Part shown: piece by piece, positions 1-9,548 of the stretch
Numbering within the stretch: position 1 is the first letter of the stretch
How the letters are laid out: the number at the start of each line of letters is the position of its first letter
Assembly (NCBI GenBank): GCA_963691715.1
Contig: OY829281.1
Location: forward strand, 558,001 to 622,000
DNA from: HXMU1420-13 sp963691715
GTDB taxonomy: Bacteria; Bacteroidota; Rhodothermia; Balneolales; Balneolaceae
Reading direction: 5' to 3'
DNA length: 64,000 nt
Translations under genes and position numbers: made by a program
Notes under the pieces: model-generated
What the model was told of the DNA's origin: nothing
The model's input: only the letters and a program-made list of their open reading frames with translations
Database searches by the model: none

Positions 1-991
1 ATTCCACGTAACTATGAATTATTCCATAGTTAGGAGATGCATTAGGTGTCATTTCTAATCTACTAAGTTCTTTTTCAGCTACCTCTTTAGCATGATCAGG
101 CAATGGTTTATTTTTTAATTTATCGCGGAGTTTATCAACCTCTTGTTGTTCTGCATCATCGCCTAATTCTTCTTGGATAGCCTTCATCTGCTGGCGCAGA
201 TAAAATTCACGTTGTTGATCATCGATATCCGATTTAACTTTTGTTCGGATTTTTTCGCTCATGTCAAGCACTTGAAGTTCTTCTTCTAAAAACTCCATGA
301 TCTTATCAAGATTTTCAGAAAATTTTTGTGTTTCTAATAGATCTTGTTTGTCTTCATTATCTACATTTAGATTGGAGGCTATAAAATTAAGTAGAAAATT
401 TGGGCTATTAATGTTATTCACAGCAATTGCAGCTTCTGATGGAATATTAGGCGATTTGTTTATGATATTAACAGCAGTCTCTTTAATATTTCTTACGGAA
501 GCACTTAATTCAAGGCCTTGTAAGTCCATCTCTCTAGGATACTCTTTTGTCTTAGCCCGAAAATAAGGTTGATCTTGTATAAACTCTTCAACTTCAAATA
601 CAGATTTACCCTGAATTACGATACTTCGACTTCCATCAGGCATCTTAATTAGCTTTATTATCTGAGCAACAGTTCCTATTTGATTTAAATCGTTATAGTT
701 AGGTTCTTCAATGTTTTCATCTTTTTGAGTTACAACTCCGATTATCTTATCCCCAGCATAAGCTTCTTTAACAAGAGCTAAAGATCTATCTCTGCCAACC
801 GTAATGGGAACTACAACTCCTGGAAAAAGTACTGTGTTTTTTAAGGGCAATATTGGCAGTGATTCAGGTACACCTGCTTCTGTTAATGCTTTTTCTTCTT
901 CCTCAGACATAAGAGGAATAGCTTGTTCAAAATCATCAAAAACTTCTTCAGATGTTTTATTCTGATTGTCTAAATAAAAACGTGATCTCAT
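1..991 (-). CDS. lon: Lon protease, N-terminal part (cut by window edge)
   Basis: About 330 residues of an ATP-dependent Lon protease, running off the left edge. The ATG at 989-991 opens a reading frame with a short acidic leader and then the Lon substrate-binding domain, recognisable by PILPLKNTVLFPGVVVPI at about residues 46-63. A coiled-coil linker follows (REFYLRQQMKAIQEELG, about 265-281). The AAA+ and Ser-Lys protease domains lie outside the window. Lon degrades misfolded and regulatory cytosolic proteins. It is the last gene of a minus-strand run after valS, the helicase and an outer-membrane protein, but a strong inverted repeat at 1075-1112 separates it from that run, so it may have its own promoter. 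No clear Shine-Dalgarno is visible. Confidence 0.95.
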   Translation of the reverse strand, partial: MRSRFYLDNQNKTSEEVFDDFEQAIPLMSEEEEKALTEAGVPESLPILPLKNTVLFPGVVVPITVGRDRSLALVKEAYAGDKIIGVVTQKDENIEEPNYNDLNQIGTVAQIIKLIKMPDGSRSIVIQGKSVFEVEEFIQDQPYFRAKTKEYPREMDLQGLELSASVRNIKETAVNIINKSPNIPSEAAIAVNNINSPNFLLNFIASNLNVDNEDKQDLLETQKFSENLDKIMEFLEEELQVLDMSEKIRTKVKSDIDDQQREFYLRQQMKAIQEELGDDAEQQEVDKLRDKLKNKPLPDHAKEVAEKELSRLEMTPNASPNYGIIHSYVE

Positions 992-1074
992 TAAAATATT
1001 TCTTTAAATCTTTTTTGATCGCTGGCAAATACTTAGCCAATGTACAACTTAACATTGTAACCAGTCGAAAAGGT

Positions 1075-1112
1075 CTAAACTGTCAGGTTAGTCGGGCAAT
1101 CTGACAGTTTAG
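1075..1112 (-). terminator. 12-bp perfect inverted repeat overlapping a stop codon; possible terminator
   Basis: CTAAACTGTCAG at 1075-1086 and its exact complement at 1101-1112 form a 12-bp stem with a 14-nt loop. The stop codon of the upstream outer-membrane protein gene (1109-1111) lies inside one arm. On the minus strand it is followed only by ACCTTTTCG, so a proper U-tract is weak. It could end the valS run, protect the mRNA 3' end, or act on lon. Confidence 0.5.
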
Positions 1113-2617
1113 AAATGAAATTGCAATGCTGCCACAGTAGCCCCAGAAAGGGTAGGGTTTTCATTAAAAGTTTTAGAAACAAATTGGGTAGCAATTGAAA
1201 GATCTAAGATTTTTGTTTCTATAGCCATTCCAAAACTAAAGTAGTTTGGCAGTTCGGTTGCAAGTTGGGTACCCGCTCTCAATGGAAGAAATGTTAATGG
1301 TCTAACCTCAATGCCAACAGAGGCGACTAGTTTAGTAGAATTAAATGCACTATTTCTTAAACCAAGACTCAGATCTCCCATCATTTTTAAGCGGTTTATT
1401 TCGAGCAAAACACCAGCATGCATAGCTGTGGGTAATAGAATTGTATTTAAATTTTTACTATTAGAAGCATTTTGAATAGGGTTTGTTATAGAAAATTGAT
1501 CGATAAAATCAATGAATTGACCGGGCGCACCTATAAAGGCATCAGAAGCAACAGTAACTGGCAATTGAATACCATTAGTTGTATCTGCATTAATAGATAG
1601 ATGACTTGTTTTATCATACTTTACAAAACCAATGTCTGTAATGGAGAAAGCGATCCTGAGAGATTTTTGGGTTCGTTGACCAGTCTCTTTTAAGGTTGAG
1701 AAATCACTGCCAAGTGTTAGAAGATAAGTGAACCCAATATCAATCCCCATTCCTAACCCTTGAGGATTAAAAAGCTCATCGGTTATGTGTTGAGTTATTG
1801 ATGCTTGTGCAGGCATTCCTGATAAATAAGAGGTCGAAGCATCAGTGAAATTTCCAGAATCTTGGTACTTAAAATCCTGAACTTGTTGATACGTATCATT
1901 TTGAAGCTTTATGTATTCATTGTTCCAGCGTGCATTAAGATTAGAACCTGCAAGAATAAATTTAGGTGCTATGCCAATTGTAAATTCGTCTAAACGCGGA
2001 ATCATATCTGTGAAATAATGAAAGACCGAAGCTAAGCCTATTGAAAACTCATATAACGATTGATATCTATGAGTTAAAGAACGGTTTAAAAAAGATCTAT
2101 TATCATCAGATTGTAATTCAGTGCTGTACCATCCTTTACCAACTTCAAAACTTGAGGAAATACGATTTCTAACTGCAAATGAAAAGGCACGTTTGCTATT
2201 TTTAATTTTGAAACCAAGAAGGGTTATGTCTAATCGAGTTTGATGCAACGATGTAGATCTATTTCTTATATAATTTTCCTTTAGGATTTCAGCTCTATCA
2301 TCAGCTGTGATAGAATATGAACCAGGTTTAAAGGCATAAATGTATTTTTCAAAATTGTCTCTTTGTTCATTTAGATTAGTAAAATTTTGGACACCATTGA
2401 AATATGTGCCTGAAATAGCGAATCCAAGATCAATCGTACGGAGTCTATCTTCGATAAATAAATTTGCGGGGTTATAAAAATTTGCGTTGTAGTCGGTTAT
2501 ATATGTACTACCACCGCCACCAAGTGCAACATTCATTGGTGTTAAAACTGGCTGTGCGTTTACTGAGAAAAAACTGATCAGCAGCATCGAAAACATTAAT
2601 GATGCTTTTCTCTGCAT
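1109..2617 (-). CDS. Outer-membrane beta-barrel protein of unknown function (DUF5723-like)
   Basis: 502 residues with a signal peptide (cleavage likely after VNAQ, about residue 22). The mature N-terminus reads LTPMNVALGGGGSTYITDYNANFYNPANL, here split as a glycine-rich start and an NPANL motif. That resembles the entry segment of FadL/PorV-type barrels of this phylum. The rest alternates aromatic and polar residues and ends in AALQFHF, a terminal aromatic typical of barrels inserted by the BAM complex. It lies 14 bp after the helicase gene and probably shares its transcript. The family assignment is from general resemblance; the ligand or role is not known to me. Confidence 0.7.
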   Translation of the reverse strand: MQRKASLMFSMLLISFFSVNAQPVLTPMNVALGGGGSTYITDYNANFYNPANLFIEDRLRTIDLGFAISGTYFNGVQNFTNLNEQRDNFEKYIYAFKPGSYSITADDRAEILKENYIRNRSTSLHQTRLDITLLGFKIKNSKRAFSFAVRNRISSSFEVGKGWYSTELQSDDNRSFLNRSLTHRYQSLYEFSIGLASVFHYFTDMIPRLDEFTIGIAPKFILAGSNLNARWNNEYIKLQNDTYQQVQDFKYQDSGNFTDASTSYLSGMPAQASITQHITDELFNPQGLGMGIDIGFTYLLTLGSDFSTLKETGQRTQKSLRIAFSITDIGFVKYDKTSHLSINADTTNGIQLPVTVASDAFIGAPGQFIDFIDQFSITNPIQNASNSKNLNTILLPTAMHAGVLLEINRLKMMGDLSLGLRNSAFNSTKLVASVGIEVRPLTFLPLRAGTQLATELPNYFSFGMAIETKILDLSIATQFVSKTFNENPTLSGATVAALQFHF

Positions 2618-2631
2618 AAATTTTGAACCGT

Positions 2632-4926
2632 CTAATCGATGATTTTAAGGGGGGCAGCCCTTAACATTAATTTTTTTTGCCCTCTAGTTTTGAAAAATAC
2701 GACAACTTTTGCATCTAAACCTAATCCGCTTCGACTTATGATTTTTCCAGGACCAAATTTGGAATGCATAACCTCAGCACCAACTGTAAATGGATCTTCG
2801 TGTGGATCATATTCATAATGAATAGCACCCATTGAACTAGAGCTTGTTTTTTTAGGTATCGGTTTCTGCCAATCATATTCAATGTATGTAGATGTATTAT
2901 TTTCATACGACGATTGATCCGTACTAAATCGATCCGTTTTCTGATTAATGGTTGCTCCACTTTCGGTTCTAACTACACCTGGATCAACTTCATCTAAAAA
3001 CCTTGAACGAAGTTGAATTTGTTCTTCCCCAAATTTGAATCTCGATTTACAATGACTAAAAAATAATCGTTCTTCAGCTCTAGTTATTGCTACATAAAAT
3101 AATCTACGCTCTTCTTCAATATCAGCCTCAAAACCATCTCTTCCACCTACAGGAAAAAGATTTTCTTCTAATCCAACTACAAAAACAATGGGAAATTCTA
3201 AACCTTTTGAGCCATGAACGGTCATAAGGGTGATGGCAGGTTTATTTTCGTCGAATTTATCACCATCAGTGATTAAGCTGATTTCTTGAAGGAATGCACT
3301 TAAAGAAGCGTTATTGGAGCCTTTTTCATAGTAGGAGATTGCATTTTGGAGTTCTAAAATATTCTCCCTTCGCATCATTGAATCGTGCGAATTTTCCTCA
3401 ACTAATGCTTTCATATACCCAGATTGTTCTAATACCGCTCTAGTTGTGTCAGTTAAACTACGACCTTGTTCTAAATCTGTTCTAAGTTGATTCATCATAG
3501 TAACAAAATCACGAATACGAACTTTTGCTGGTTTATAAACGGATGCTTCCTCTACTTGTTCTAGAATTTCCCACATTGTTCTTCCTGAATTCCGAGCAGT
3601 AATTCTTAAATCATTAATCGATTTATTCCCAATACCTCTTGATGGCTCATTGATTATTCGAACGAGATTCGTTTCATCATGTTTATTTACAAGTAATGTT
3701 AAATAGGCCAGTACATCCTTTATTTCTTTCCTTTGATAAAAAGAGAGTCCACCTATTAGTTGATAAGCTAAATCATGTCTTCGTAATGCTTCTTCAAAAA
3801 CTCTTGATTGATAATTTGTACGATACAAAATAGCTATTTGATTGTTGCTATATCCCGAACGCATTTTAAGATCTAGAATGTGTTGGGCTACTCGATTAGC
3901 TTCGTCTCTTTCGTCATAATTTTGGAGTAAGATAATGGGTTCTCCATAGGCTTTATCTGTCCATAATGTTTTCTCTAATTGGTGTTCATTTTTTTTGATG
4001 ATAGAATCGGCACATTGAAGAATAGATTTTGTAGAACGATAGTTTTGTTCTAATGGAACTTGCTTGGCATTTTCGTAATCTTTTTTGAAGTTAAGGATAT
4101 TAGAAATATCAGCTCCTCGAAATGAATAGATGCTTTGTGCATCGTCACCAACCACGCAGATATTCTGATATTTTTGAGCGAGCATTTTCGTGACTTTATA
4201 CTGTGCATGATTGGTATCTTGATACTCATCAATTAAAATATATTTAAAACGATCTTGAAAGCGTTCAAGTAAATCAGGATGGTTATCGAATAATTCAATG
4301 GGCTTTACCAATAGATCATCAAAATCCATTGCATTACTCTGTTTCAATCTGCTTTGGTAGATATTGAATACTTTAGAAGTGATGTCATCTAACGTTGAGC
4401 TTACAAATTTACTTTGATATTCATCCGGGGAAATAAGCTGATTTTTAGCATCACTTATTTTGTTTCTTATTGTTTTAGGTTTGATCTCTTTTGGATCAAA
4501 ATTAAGTTCCTGAAGAATCTGTTTGATGACTGTCTCTGAATCGCTTGTATCATAGATGGTAAAATCTTTACCGAAACCTAGTTTATCAGCTTCAAATCGA
4601 AGAATTTTTGAAAAGATAGAATGAAAAGTTCCCATCCAAAGCTTAAGTGCTTGATCACCTATTAGTTTGGTGATTCGTTCTTTCATTTCACGAGCTGCTT
4701 TATTCGTAAATGTTAATGCTAATATTTCGCTAGGAGCAGCTTTATATTGTTGAATTAAGTACGCAATTCTATAGGTTAAAACTCTTGTTTTACCAGAGCC
4801 AGCCCCAGCAACAATTAATAAGGGACCTTGAGTAGTTGTAACCGCTTCATGTTGCTGCTTATTTAAGCCTTTTAAAAAATCTGTGGGCTTTTTTGGTTCT
4901 TCTGATTGCAGTGAAAAGGTTTTCAT
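2632..4926 (-). CDS. UvrD/PcrA-type superfamily 1 DNA helicase
   Basis: 764 residues. ATP-dependent 3'-5' helicase used in nucleotide-excision and mismatch repair and in clearing blocked forks. Visible motifs include Q motif LNKQQHEAV, Walker A GAGSGKT (41-47), motif II DEYQDTN (about 231), motif III VGDDAQSIYSFRGA, motif IV QNYRS, motif V VHGSKGLEFPIVFVVG and motif VI VAITRAEERL. The C-terminal tail (GAEVMHSKFGPGKI) is the Tudor-like fold seen in PcrA that contacts RNA polymerase. It is transcribed with valS upstream (9-bp gap) and the outer-membrane gene downstream. PcrA and UvrD cannot be told apart firmly from sequence, so no symbol is given. Confidence 0.95.
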   Translation of the reverse strand: MKTFSLQSEEPKKPTDFLKGLNKQQHEAVTTTQGPLLIVAGAGSGKTRVLTYRIAYLIQQYKAAPSEILALTFTNKAAREMKERITKLIGDQALKLWMGTFHSIFSKILRFEADKLGFGKDFTIYDTSDSETVIKQILQELNFDPKEIKPKTIRNKISDAKNQLISPDEYQSKFVSSTLDDITSKVFNIYQSRLKQSNAMDFDDLLVKPIELFDNHPDLLERFQDRFKYILIDEYQDTNHAQYKVTKMLAQKYQNICVVGDDAQSIYSFRGADISNILNFKKDYENAKQVPLEQNYRSTKSILQCADSIIKKNEHQLEKTLWTDKAYGEPIILLQNYDERDEANRVAQHILDLKMRSGYSNNQIAILYRTNYQSRVFEEALRRHDLAYQLIGGLSFYQRKEIKDVLAYLTLLVNKHDETNLVRIINEPSRGIGNKSINDLRITARNSGRTMWEILEQVEEASVYKPAKVRIRDFVTMMNQLRTDLEQGRSLTDTTRAVLEQSGYMKALVEENSHDSMMRRENILELQNAISYYEKGSNNASLSAFLQEISLITDGDKFDENKPAITLMTVHGSKGLEFPIVFVVGLEENLFPVGGRDGFEADIEEERRLFYVAITRAEERLFFSHCKSRFKFGEEQIQLRSRFLDEVDPGVVRTESGATINQKTDRFSTDQSSYENNTSTYIEYDWQKPIPKKTSSSSMGAIHYEYDPHEDPFTVGAEVMHSKFGPGKIISRSGLGLDAKVVVFFKTRGQKKLMLRAAPLKIID

Positions 4927-4935
4927 GTATTTTGA

Positions 4936-7680
4936 TTACTCGAAATCCTTGAGTTGTTCCTTTAGTTTTAAAAGATTTGCTTCTCCATCACGTTTTTTGT
5001 TCAATTCATTCTGAACAACAGATTCAGGAGCATTATTTCTAAAATTAGGGTTGTTAAGCTTACCATTTACGCCCTTCAAAAAGCCTTCCAATCGTTGTAT
5101 TTCTTTATTGATGCGATTTAATTCTTTTTCAATATCAATAATCCCAGCTAAAGGAACATATATTTCATTTCCACCGATTAGTGCGGAAGCTGATGCTCTA
5201 GGCTTTTCTATGGAGGTGCTTATTTTTAATTCATTTATATCCTGAAGTTGGCTTAGGATCCAACTATTTTTGTTTAGATATTGGGAAACCTCATCAGATA
5301 CGGTTTTAATATATACCGTTATTTCAGTTTTTGGGGATATTTGATTTTCAGCCCGTATATTTCTAAGGATTGATACGATTGATTTGAAGGTTTCGAACTG
5401 CTCAATATCTATTTTTGAATCGTAAGATGAATCGTACATTGGCCATTCAGAAATACATAATGCTTCTTCTTTAGAGCGATTCCCAATATATTGCCAAATC
5501 TCTTCAGAAATAAAAGGCATAAATGGATGAAGAAGTTTCATTAATACCTCAAAGAATCCTAGGGCTACATTCATTTTTTGCCTATCGAATGGCTTACCAT
5601 ATTCTGGCTTTGAAAGTTCTATATACCAATCGCAGAAATCGTCCCAAATAAGTGAATATACTTTTTTAAGAGCATCGTTTAATTTGTAGTCCTTAAAATC
5701 GTTATTAATTCCTAAAATAGTTTGTTGGATACGAGCCATCATCCATCGATCAACTAATTGTTCTCGATCAATTGAAAGTGTAGGAGAGTATTCTAATTCG
5801 TCCTGTAAATTTAGTGTTAGAAATCGAAATGCATTCCAGATTTTATTTGAGAATTTCTTTCCTTGTTCACAAATTGAAGGGTCGAAAGGAAGATCATTTC
5901 CAGCAGGTGTAGAGAAGAGCATTCCCATGCGAACTCCGTCGGCTCCAAATTGTGCAATAAGATCTAATGGGTCTGGTGAATTTCCAAGACTTTTACTCAT
6001 TTTTCTACCCAGTTTATCTCGAACAATTCCAGTATAATACACACTGTTAAATGGCTTATTCCCAACATATTCATATCCAGAAATAATCATGCGTGCTACC
6101 CAAAAAAACATGATTTCAGGAGCGGTAACAAGGGTACTATTCCCAAGCTCACTTTTTTGATAGGCATGTCCTTCATTTGCACGCTGAAAATAGTATTCTA
6201 ATTCTTCATTTGGTTCCCTATTATGATGTTCCCGAATAAAAGTAGGGTCAAATAGTGAAATAGGCCATAACCAGGAGCTGAACCAAGTATCAAGTACGTC
6301 TTCATCTTGTCTGAGATCATTAAGTGATAACGTTGGGTTTCTAGATTTTACCTTGGCAGTTTCTAAAGCCTTTTCCTTGGATTTTGCAACTACATAGTCA
6401 TTATCTCCTTCTCCATAGTAAAAAACCGGAATTTGATGTCCCCACCATAGTTGCCGGCTTACACACCAATCTTTCACATTTTCCATCCAATGGCGATAGG
6501 TATTTTTAAACTTTTTTGGAAAGAACTCAACATTATCCTCCATCACATTATCGAGAGCTGGCTTAGCAATCTCTTTCATAGAAAGCCACCACTGTAGTGA
6601 TAAACGCGGTTCGATAACTACATCGGTTCTTTCGGAATAGCCTACTTTATTTGTATAATCTTCAATATTAACTAGGTTGCCAGCCGTTTCTAGGTCTATT
6701 GCAATTTGTTTTCTTACAACAAAGCGGTCTTGCCCGATATATAGCTCACCTTCTTCCGATATTGTTCCATTTGGATTCATCATGTTAATGGTTTCCAAAT
6801 TATGTTTTTCTCCAAGCTCATAATCATTTATATCATGAGCAGGAGTAACCTTTAGACATCCAGTTCCAAAATCCATCTCTACATACTTATCTAAGATAAT
6901 GGGAACTACTCTGTTGACTAATGGCACAATAGCATGCTTTCCATGTAAATGAGTATAACGTTCATCATCAGGATGTATACAAATAGCAGTATCTCCAAGG
7001 ATTGTTTCAGGTCGAGTTGTTGCAATGGTTACAAATTCATTAGAATCGACGATTTTGTATCGTATATGATAAAGTTTGGAATTTACCTCTTTATAAATCA
7101 CTTCTTCATCACTTAGAGCCGTTCTCGCTGCAGGATCCCAATTAATCATCCTCGCACTTCTGTATATTTTACCCTTCTCATACAAATCGATAAATGCATC
7201 TACAACACTTTCTGCATAATCTTTATCTAGAGTAAAAGCAGTGCGATCCCAGTCGCAGCTGGCACCTAATTTTTTTAATTGGTCAAGTATAATTCCACCA
7301 TGTGTGTGTGTCCACTCCCAGGCATGTTCTAAGAATTGTTCTCTGCTTAGATCTTTTTTACTAATGCCTCTTTCACGAAGTTTTCGTACTACTTTTGCTT
7401 CAGTGGCTATGGCAGCATGATCGGTACCAGGAACCCAACATGCATTATACCCTTGCATACGTGCTCGTCTTATCAAAACATCTTGAATGGTATTGTTTAG
7501 CATATGCCCCATATGGAGTACACCTGTAACATTTGGAGGCGGAATTACAATAGTGTAAGGCTTTTTTGTATGATCTACCTGTGAATGAAAGTATTTGTTT
7601 TGAAGCCAGAAAGAATACCATTTATCTTCAACTACGGAAGGATCGTATTTTGAGGGTATGTTTTTTGTTGATGTTGTCAA
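4936..7680 (-). CDS. valS: Valyl-tRNA synthetase
   Basis: 914 residues, normal length for bacterial ValRS. Class I synthetase charging tRNA-Val. The HIGH motif appears as HMGH (56-59) after PPPNVTGVL. The CP1 editing domain follows at roughly 190-350, with TTRPETILGDTAI. The KMSKS loop is intact (GRKMSKSLGNSPDPLDLI, about 558-575). The anticodon-binding helical domain precedes a C-terminal coiled coil (IEKELNRINKEIQRLEG) that clamps tRNA. It appears to be the first gene of the run valS, helicase, outer-membrane protein. No T-box or other leader is visible in the 296 bp upstream. Confidence 0.97.
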   Translation of the reverse strand: MTTSTKNIPSKYDPSVVEDKWYSFWLQNKYFHSQVDHTKKPYTIVIPPPNVTGVLHMGHMLNNTIQDVLIRRARMQGYNACWVPGTDHAAIATEAKVVRKLRERGISKKDLSREQFLEHAWEWTHTHGGIILDQLKKLGASCDWDRTAFTLDKDYAESVVDAFIDLYEKGKIYRSARMINWDPAARTALSDEEVIYKEVNSKLYHIRYKIVDSNEFVTIATTRPETILGDTAICIHPDDERYTHLHGKHAIVPLVNRVVPIILDKYVEMDFGTGCLKVTPAHDINDYELGEKHNLETINMMNPNGTISEEGELYIGQDRFVVRKQIAIDLETAGNLVNIEDYTNKVGYSERTDVVIEPRLSLQWWLSMKEIAKPALDNVMEDNVEFFPKKFKNTYRHWMENVKDWCVSRQLWWGHQIPVFYYGEGDNDYVVAKSKEKALETAKVKSRNPTLSLNDLRQDEDVLDTWFSSWLWPISLFDPTFIREHHNREPNEELEYYFQRANEGHAYQKSELGNSTLVTAPEIMFFWVARMIISGYEYVGNKPFNSVYYTGIVRDKLGRKMSKSLGNSPDPLDLIAQFGADGVRMGMLFSTPAGNDLPFDPSICEQGKKFSNKIWNAFRFLTLNLQDELEYSPTLSIDREQLVDRWMMARIQQTILGINNDFKDYKLNDALKKVYSLIWDDFCDWYIELSKPEYGKPFDRQKMNVALGFFEVLMKLLHPFMPFISEEIWQYIGNRSKEEALCISEWPMYDSSYDSKIDIEQFETFKSIVSILRNIRAENQISPKTEITVYIKTVSDEVSQYLNKNSWILSQLQDINELKISTSIEKPRASASALIGGNEIYVPLAGIIDIEKELNRINKEIQRLEGFLKGVNGKLNNPNFRNNAPESVVQNELNKKRDGEANLLKLKEQLKDFE

Positions 7681-7976
7681 AATTTTAGTATTTGTTCAGC
7701 GAGTACTAGTAAACACAATGGGACAAGTAATAAAAAGTTTTTACTGTATCAATTTGATAGATTAATGGTTGAGCAGTTACCCCATATGATCATTGATGAA
7801 TGTTAAACCAACACATTCGAATATTGAGAAGAACCTTTTTGATAGTTTGGAATATAGACTTAACAATTCATAGACCCTTTCTATTCTCATATAATTAGTC
7901 CCTCGAAACATTGATTGTATAACTATAGAGTGGATAATTCATATAATTTTTAAGTAAAGTGTAGCTTAGTTTGAAA
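7681..7976. other. Intergenic gap between rsmB and valS
   Basis: 296 bases of AT-rich sequence upstream of valS and downstream of rsmB. I found no convincing open reading frame, hairpin with U-tract, or TAnnTTTG-type promoter on the minus strand. The valS promoter must lie here if valS is not read from rsmB. Confidence 0.4.
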
Positions 7977-9296
7977 TTATTTTACACGGCTAAGTAGCAC
8001 TCCAAAATGGCCGTCGCAACCATGTTTGTGGGGTAAAGTTTGATAGGCCAAACCATTTTCAATCAATACTTCTTCAGGTACAAAATCTTCTAGAGGTTGA
8101 AGCTCGAAATTATCATAATTAGACAAGAATTTTTTTATCTGATCCATATTTTCTTCTGGTTCAATGGAACATGTACTATAAACTAAACGACCGCCGCGCT
8201 TCACCATGTTTGCAGCTTCTTCTAAAAGCTTTTCTTGCAATTCCACAGCATGTTTAAGTCCTAATTCGTCTCGTCTCCATCTAAGGTCGGCTCGTTTACT
8301 TAGAACACCTGTACCTGTACATGGTGCATCAAGTAATACGGCATCTGCAAGGGGAAGAGATAATTCTAACACATCGCCTCTTCGAATTTTGATATTCTCT
8401 GCTCCGTGGCTTAAAGCACTTTCAGCTAACTTCTCTAAGCGCTCTGCAGAGATATCTACTGCTAAAATATCGCTTTCAGCATTGGTTAAATCAGCAATCA
8501 TTATCGATTTAGTTCCAGGAGCTGCACAGAGATCATAAATTTTTTCTTCTGGTTGCGGATCTAATACAAAAGGCGCTAAACCAGCAGCTATATCTTGCAC
8601 ATGACAAAGCCCTTTATTAAGAAGACCTTTTTCTATAAAAGGCTGAACACTATTAACTTTATAAAATCCTGGAAGCCAATCACTTTCTTCAAAATCAACT
8701 CCCATCTTATCCATACGAAGTTCAAAGTTTTGAGGTTTTGTTCTAAGCGAATTTACCCTAATGTAATAGTTTGGTCTCGAGTTATTAGCTTGCATTAATT
8801 GGAAAGCTTCTCGTTCACCAAATCTTTTACTCCATCTAGCTACCATCCATTCTGGATGTGAAAATGTAGTTGCAACTAATTTTGTACGATCTGGAAAATT
8901 AGGTTTTGGAAGGGATTCTAAATCACGTTGAAGGTTACGCATTATAGCATTCACTAAATCACCAGTTTTAGACCCTAGCATAGCTTTTGCAATCTCAACA
9001 GCTTCATTAATTGCAGCATAATCTGGCGTACTATCCATAAAAAGTAAATCATAAATGCCGAGTCTAAGAATATTCTTTAGTTCAGCTTTCATTTCTGCAA
9101 CACTAATACTCGAATAATGATCGATAAGAAAATCTAGATAGCTTCTCTTTCTAAATATATTTTGAACATATTCCCTAACCTGAGCTCTTTCTCGAGGCTC
9201 TAGATCATCTGCATATGAATAATCTAAGACCTGGTTTTGATCAAATTCAATAAGTATGTCGATACTAGCACTGCGCTCTGAAAATTCTGTTTCCAA
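7977..9296 (-). CDS. rsmB: 16S rRNA (cytosine-967-C5)-methyltransferase RsmB
   Basis: 439 residues. The N-terminal NusB-like RNA-binding helical domain spans about 5-130. The SAM-dependent Fmu/NOL1 methyltransferase domain follows. The SAM-binding motif is DLCAAPGTKS (255-264). The two catalytic-site cysteines of m5C RNA methyltransferases are present: Cys326 in DAPCTGTGVL and Cys376 in YSTCSIEPEEN, the latter acting as nucleophile in the family. The function is 16S rRNA modification in the cytosol. It lies alone between intergenic gaps, and a terminator at 9335-9364 precedes it, so it should be a single-gene unit. The specific C967 target is inferred from the family. Confidence 0.93.
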   Translation of the reverse strand: METEFSERSASIDILIEFDQNQVLDYSYADDLEPRERAQVREYVQNIFRKRSYLDFLIDHYSSISVAEMKAELKNILRLGIYDLLFMDSTPDYAAINEAVEIAKAMLGSKTGDLVNAIMRNLQRDLESLPKPNFPDRTKLVATTFSHPEWMVARWSKRFGEREAFQLMQANNSRPNYYIRVNSLRTKPQNFELRMDKMGVDFEESDWLPGFYKVNSVQPFIEKGLLNKGLCHVQDIAAGLAPFVLDPQPEEKIYDLCAAPGTKSIMIADLTNAESDILAVDISAERLEKLAESALSHGAENIKIRRGDVLELSLPLADAVLLDAPCTGTGVLSKRADLRWRRDELGLKHAVELQEKLLEEAANMVKRGGRLVYSTCSIEPEENMDQIKKFLSNYDNFELQPLEDFVPEEVLIENGLAYQTLPHKHGCDGHFGVLLSRVK

Positions 9297-9334
9297 TAGT
9301 TCGGGATTTAAAAGGTGTAAGGTTCTTGCTATTA

Positions 9335-9364
9335 AAAAAAGGTGATTTTTCAGTCACCTTTTTT
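9335..9364 (-). terminator. Intrinsic terminator, bidirectional in form
   Basis: AAAAAAGGTGA (9335-9345) pairs perfectly with TCACCTTTTTT (9354-9364) over an 8-nt loop, giving a stem closed by A/T runs on both sides. On the minus strand it lies 3' of the creD-like gene and would end that transcript before rsmB. Confidence 0.85.
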
Positions 9365-9548
9365 GAAAAAAACATTAAAAAAAACGAGCCTTCAAAAATA
9401 TTTTGCTCGAATCTTAAATATAAAGTTTTAAGTATTGATTTACTAGTTAAAGTATGATCAAAATACCTTTATATATGGTTACAATTATACCAATGTTTAA
9501 GGTGTAGAATTTTAAAAAAATGTTTAAAAACGCCCCATATGGATAGAG

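Noticed and set aside
297..566. Plus-strand open frame opposite lon
   Set aside because: It is antisense to a clear Lon reading frame and has no family features.
8206..8538. Plus-strand open frame of 110 codons opposite rsmB
   Set aside because: It is the complement of the conserved methyltransferase domain; composition is Ser/Arg-rich as expected for an antisense frame.
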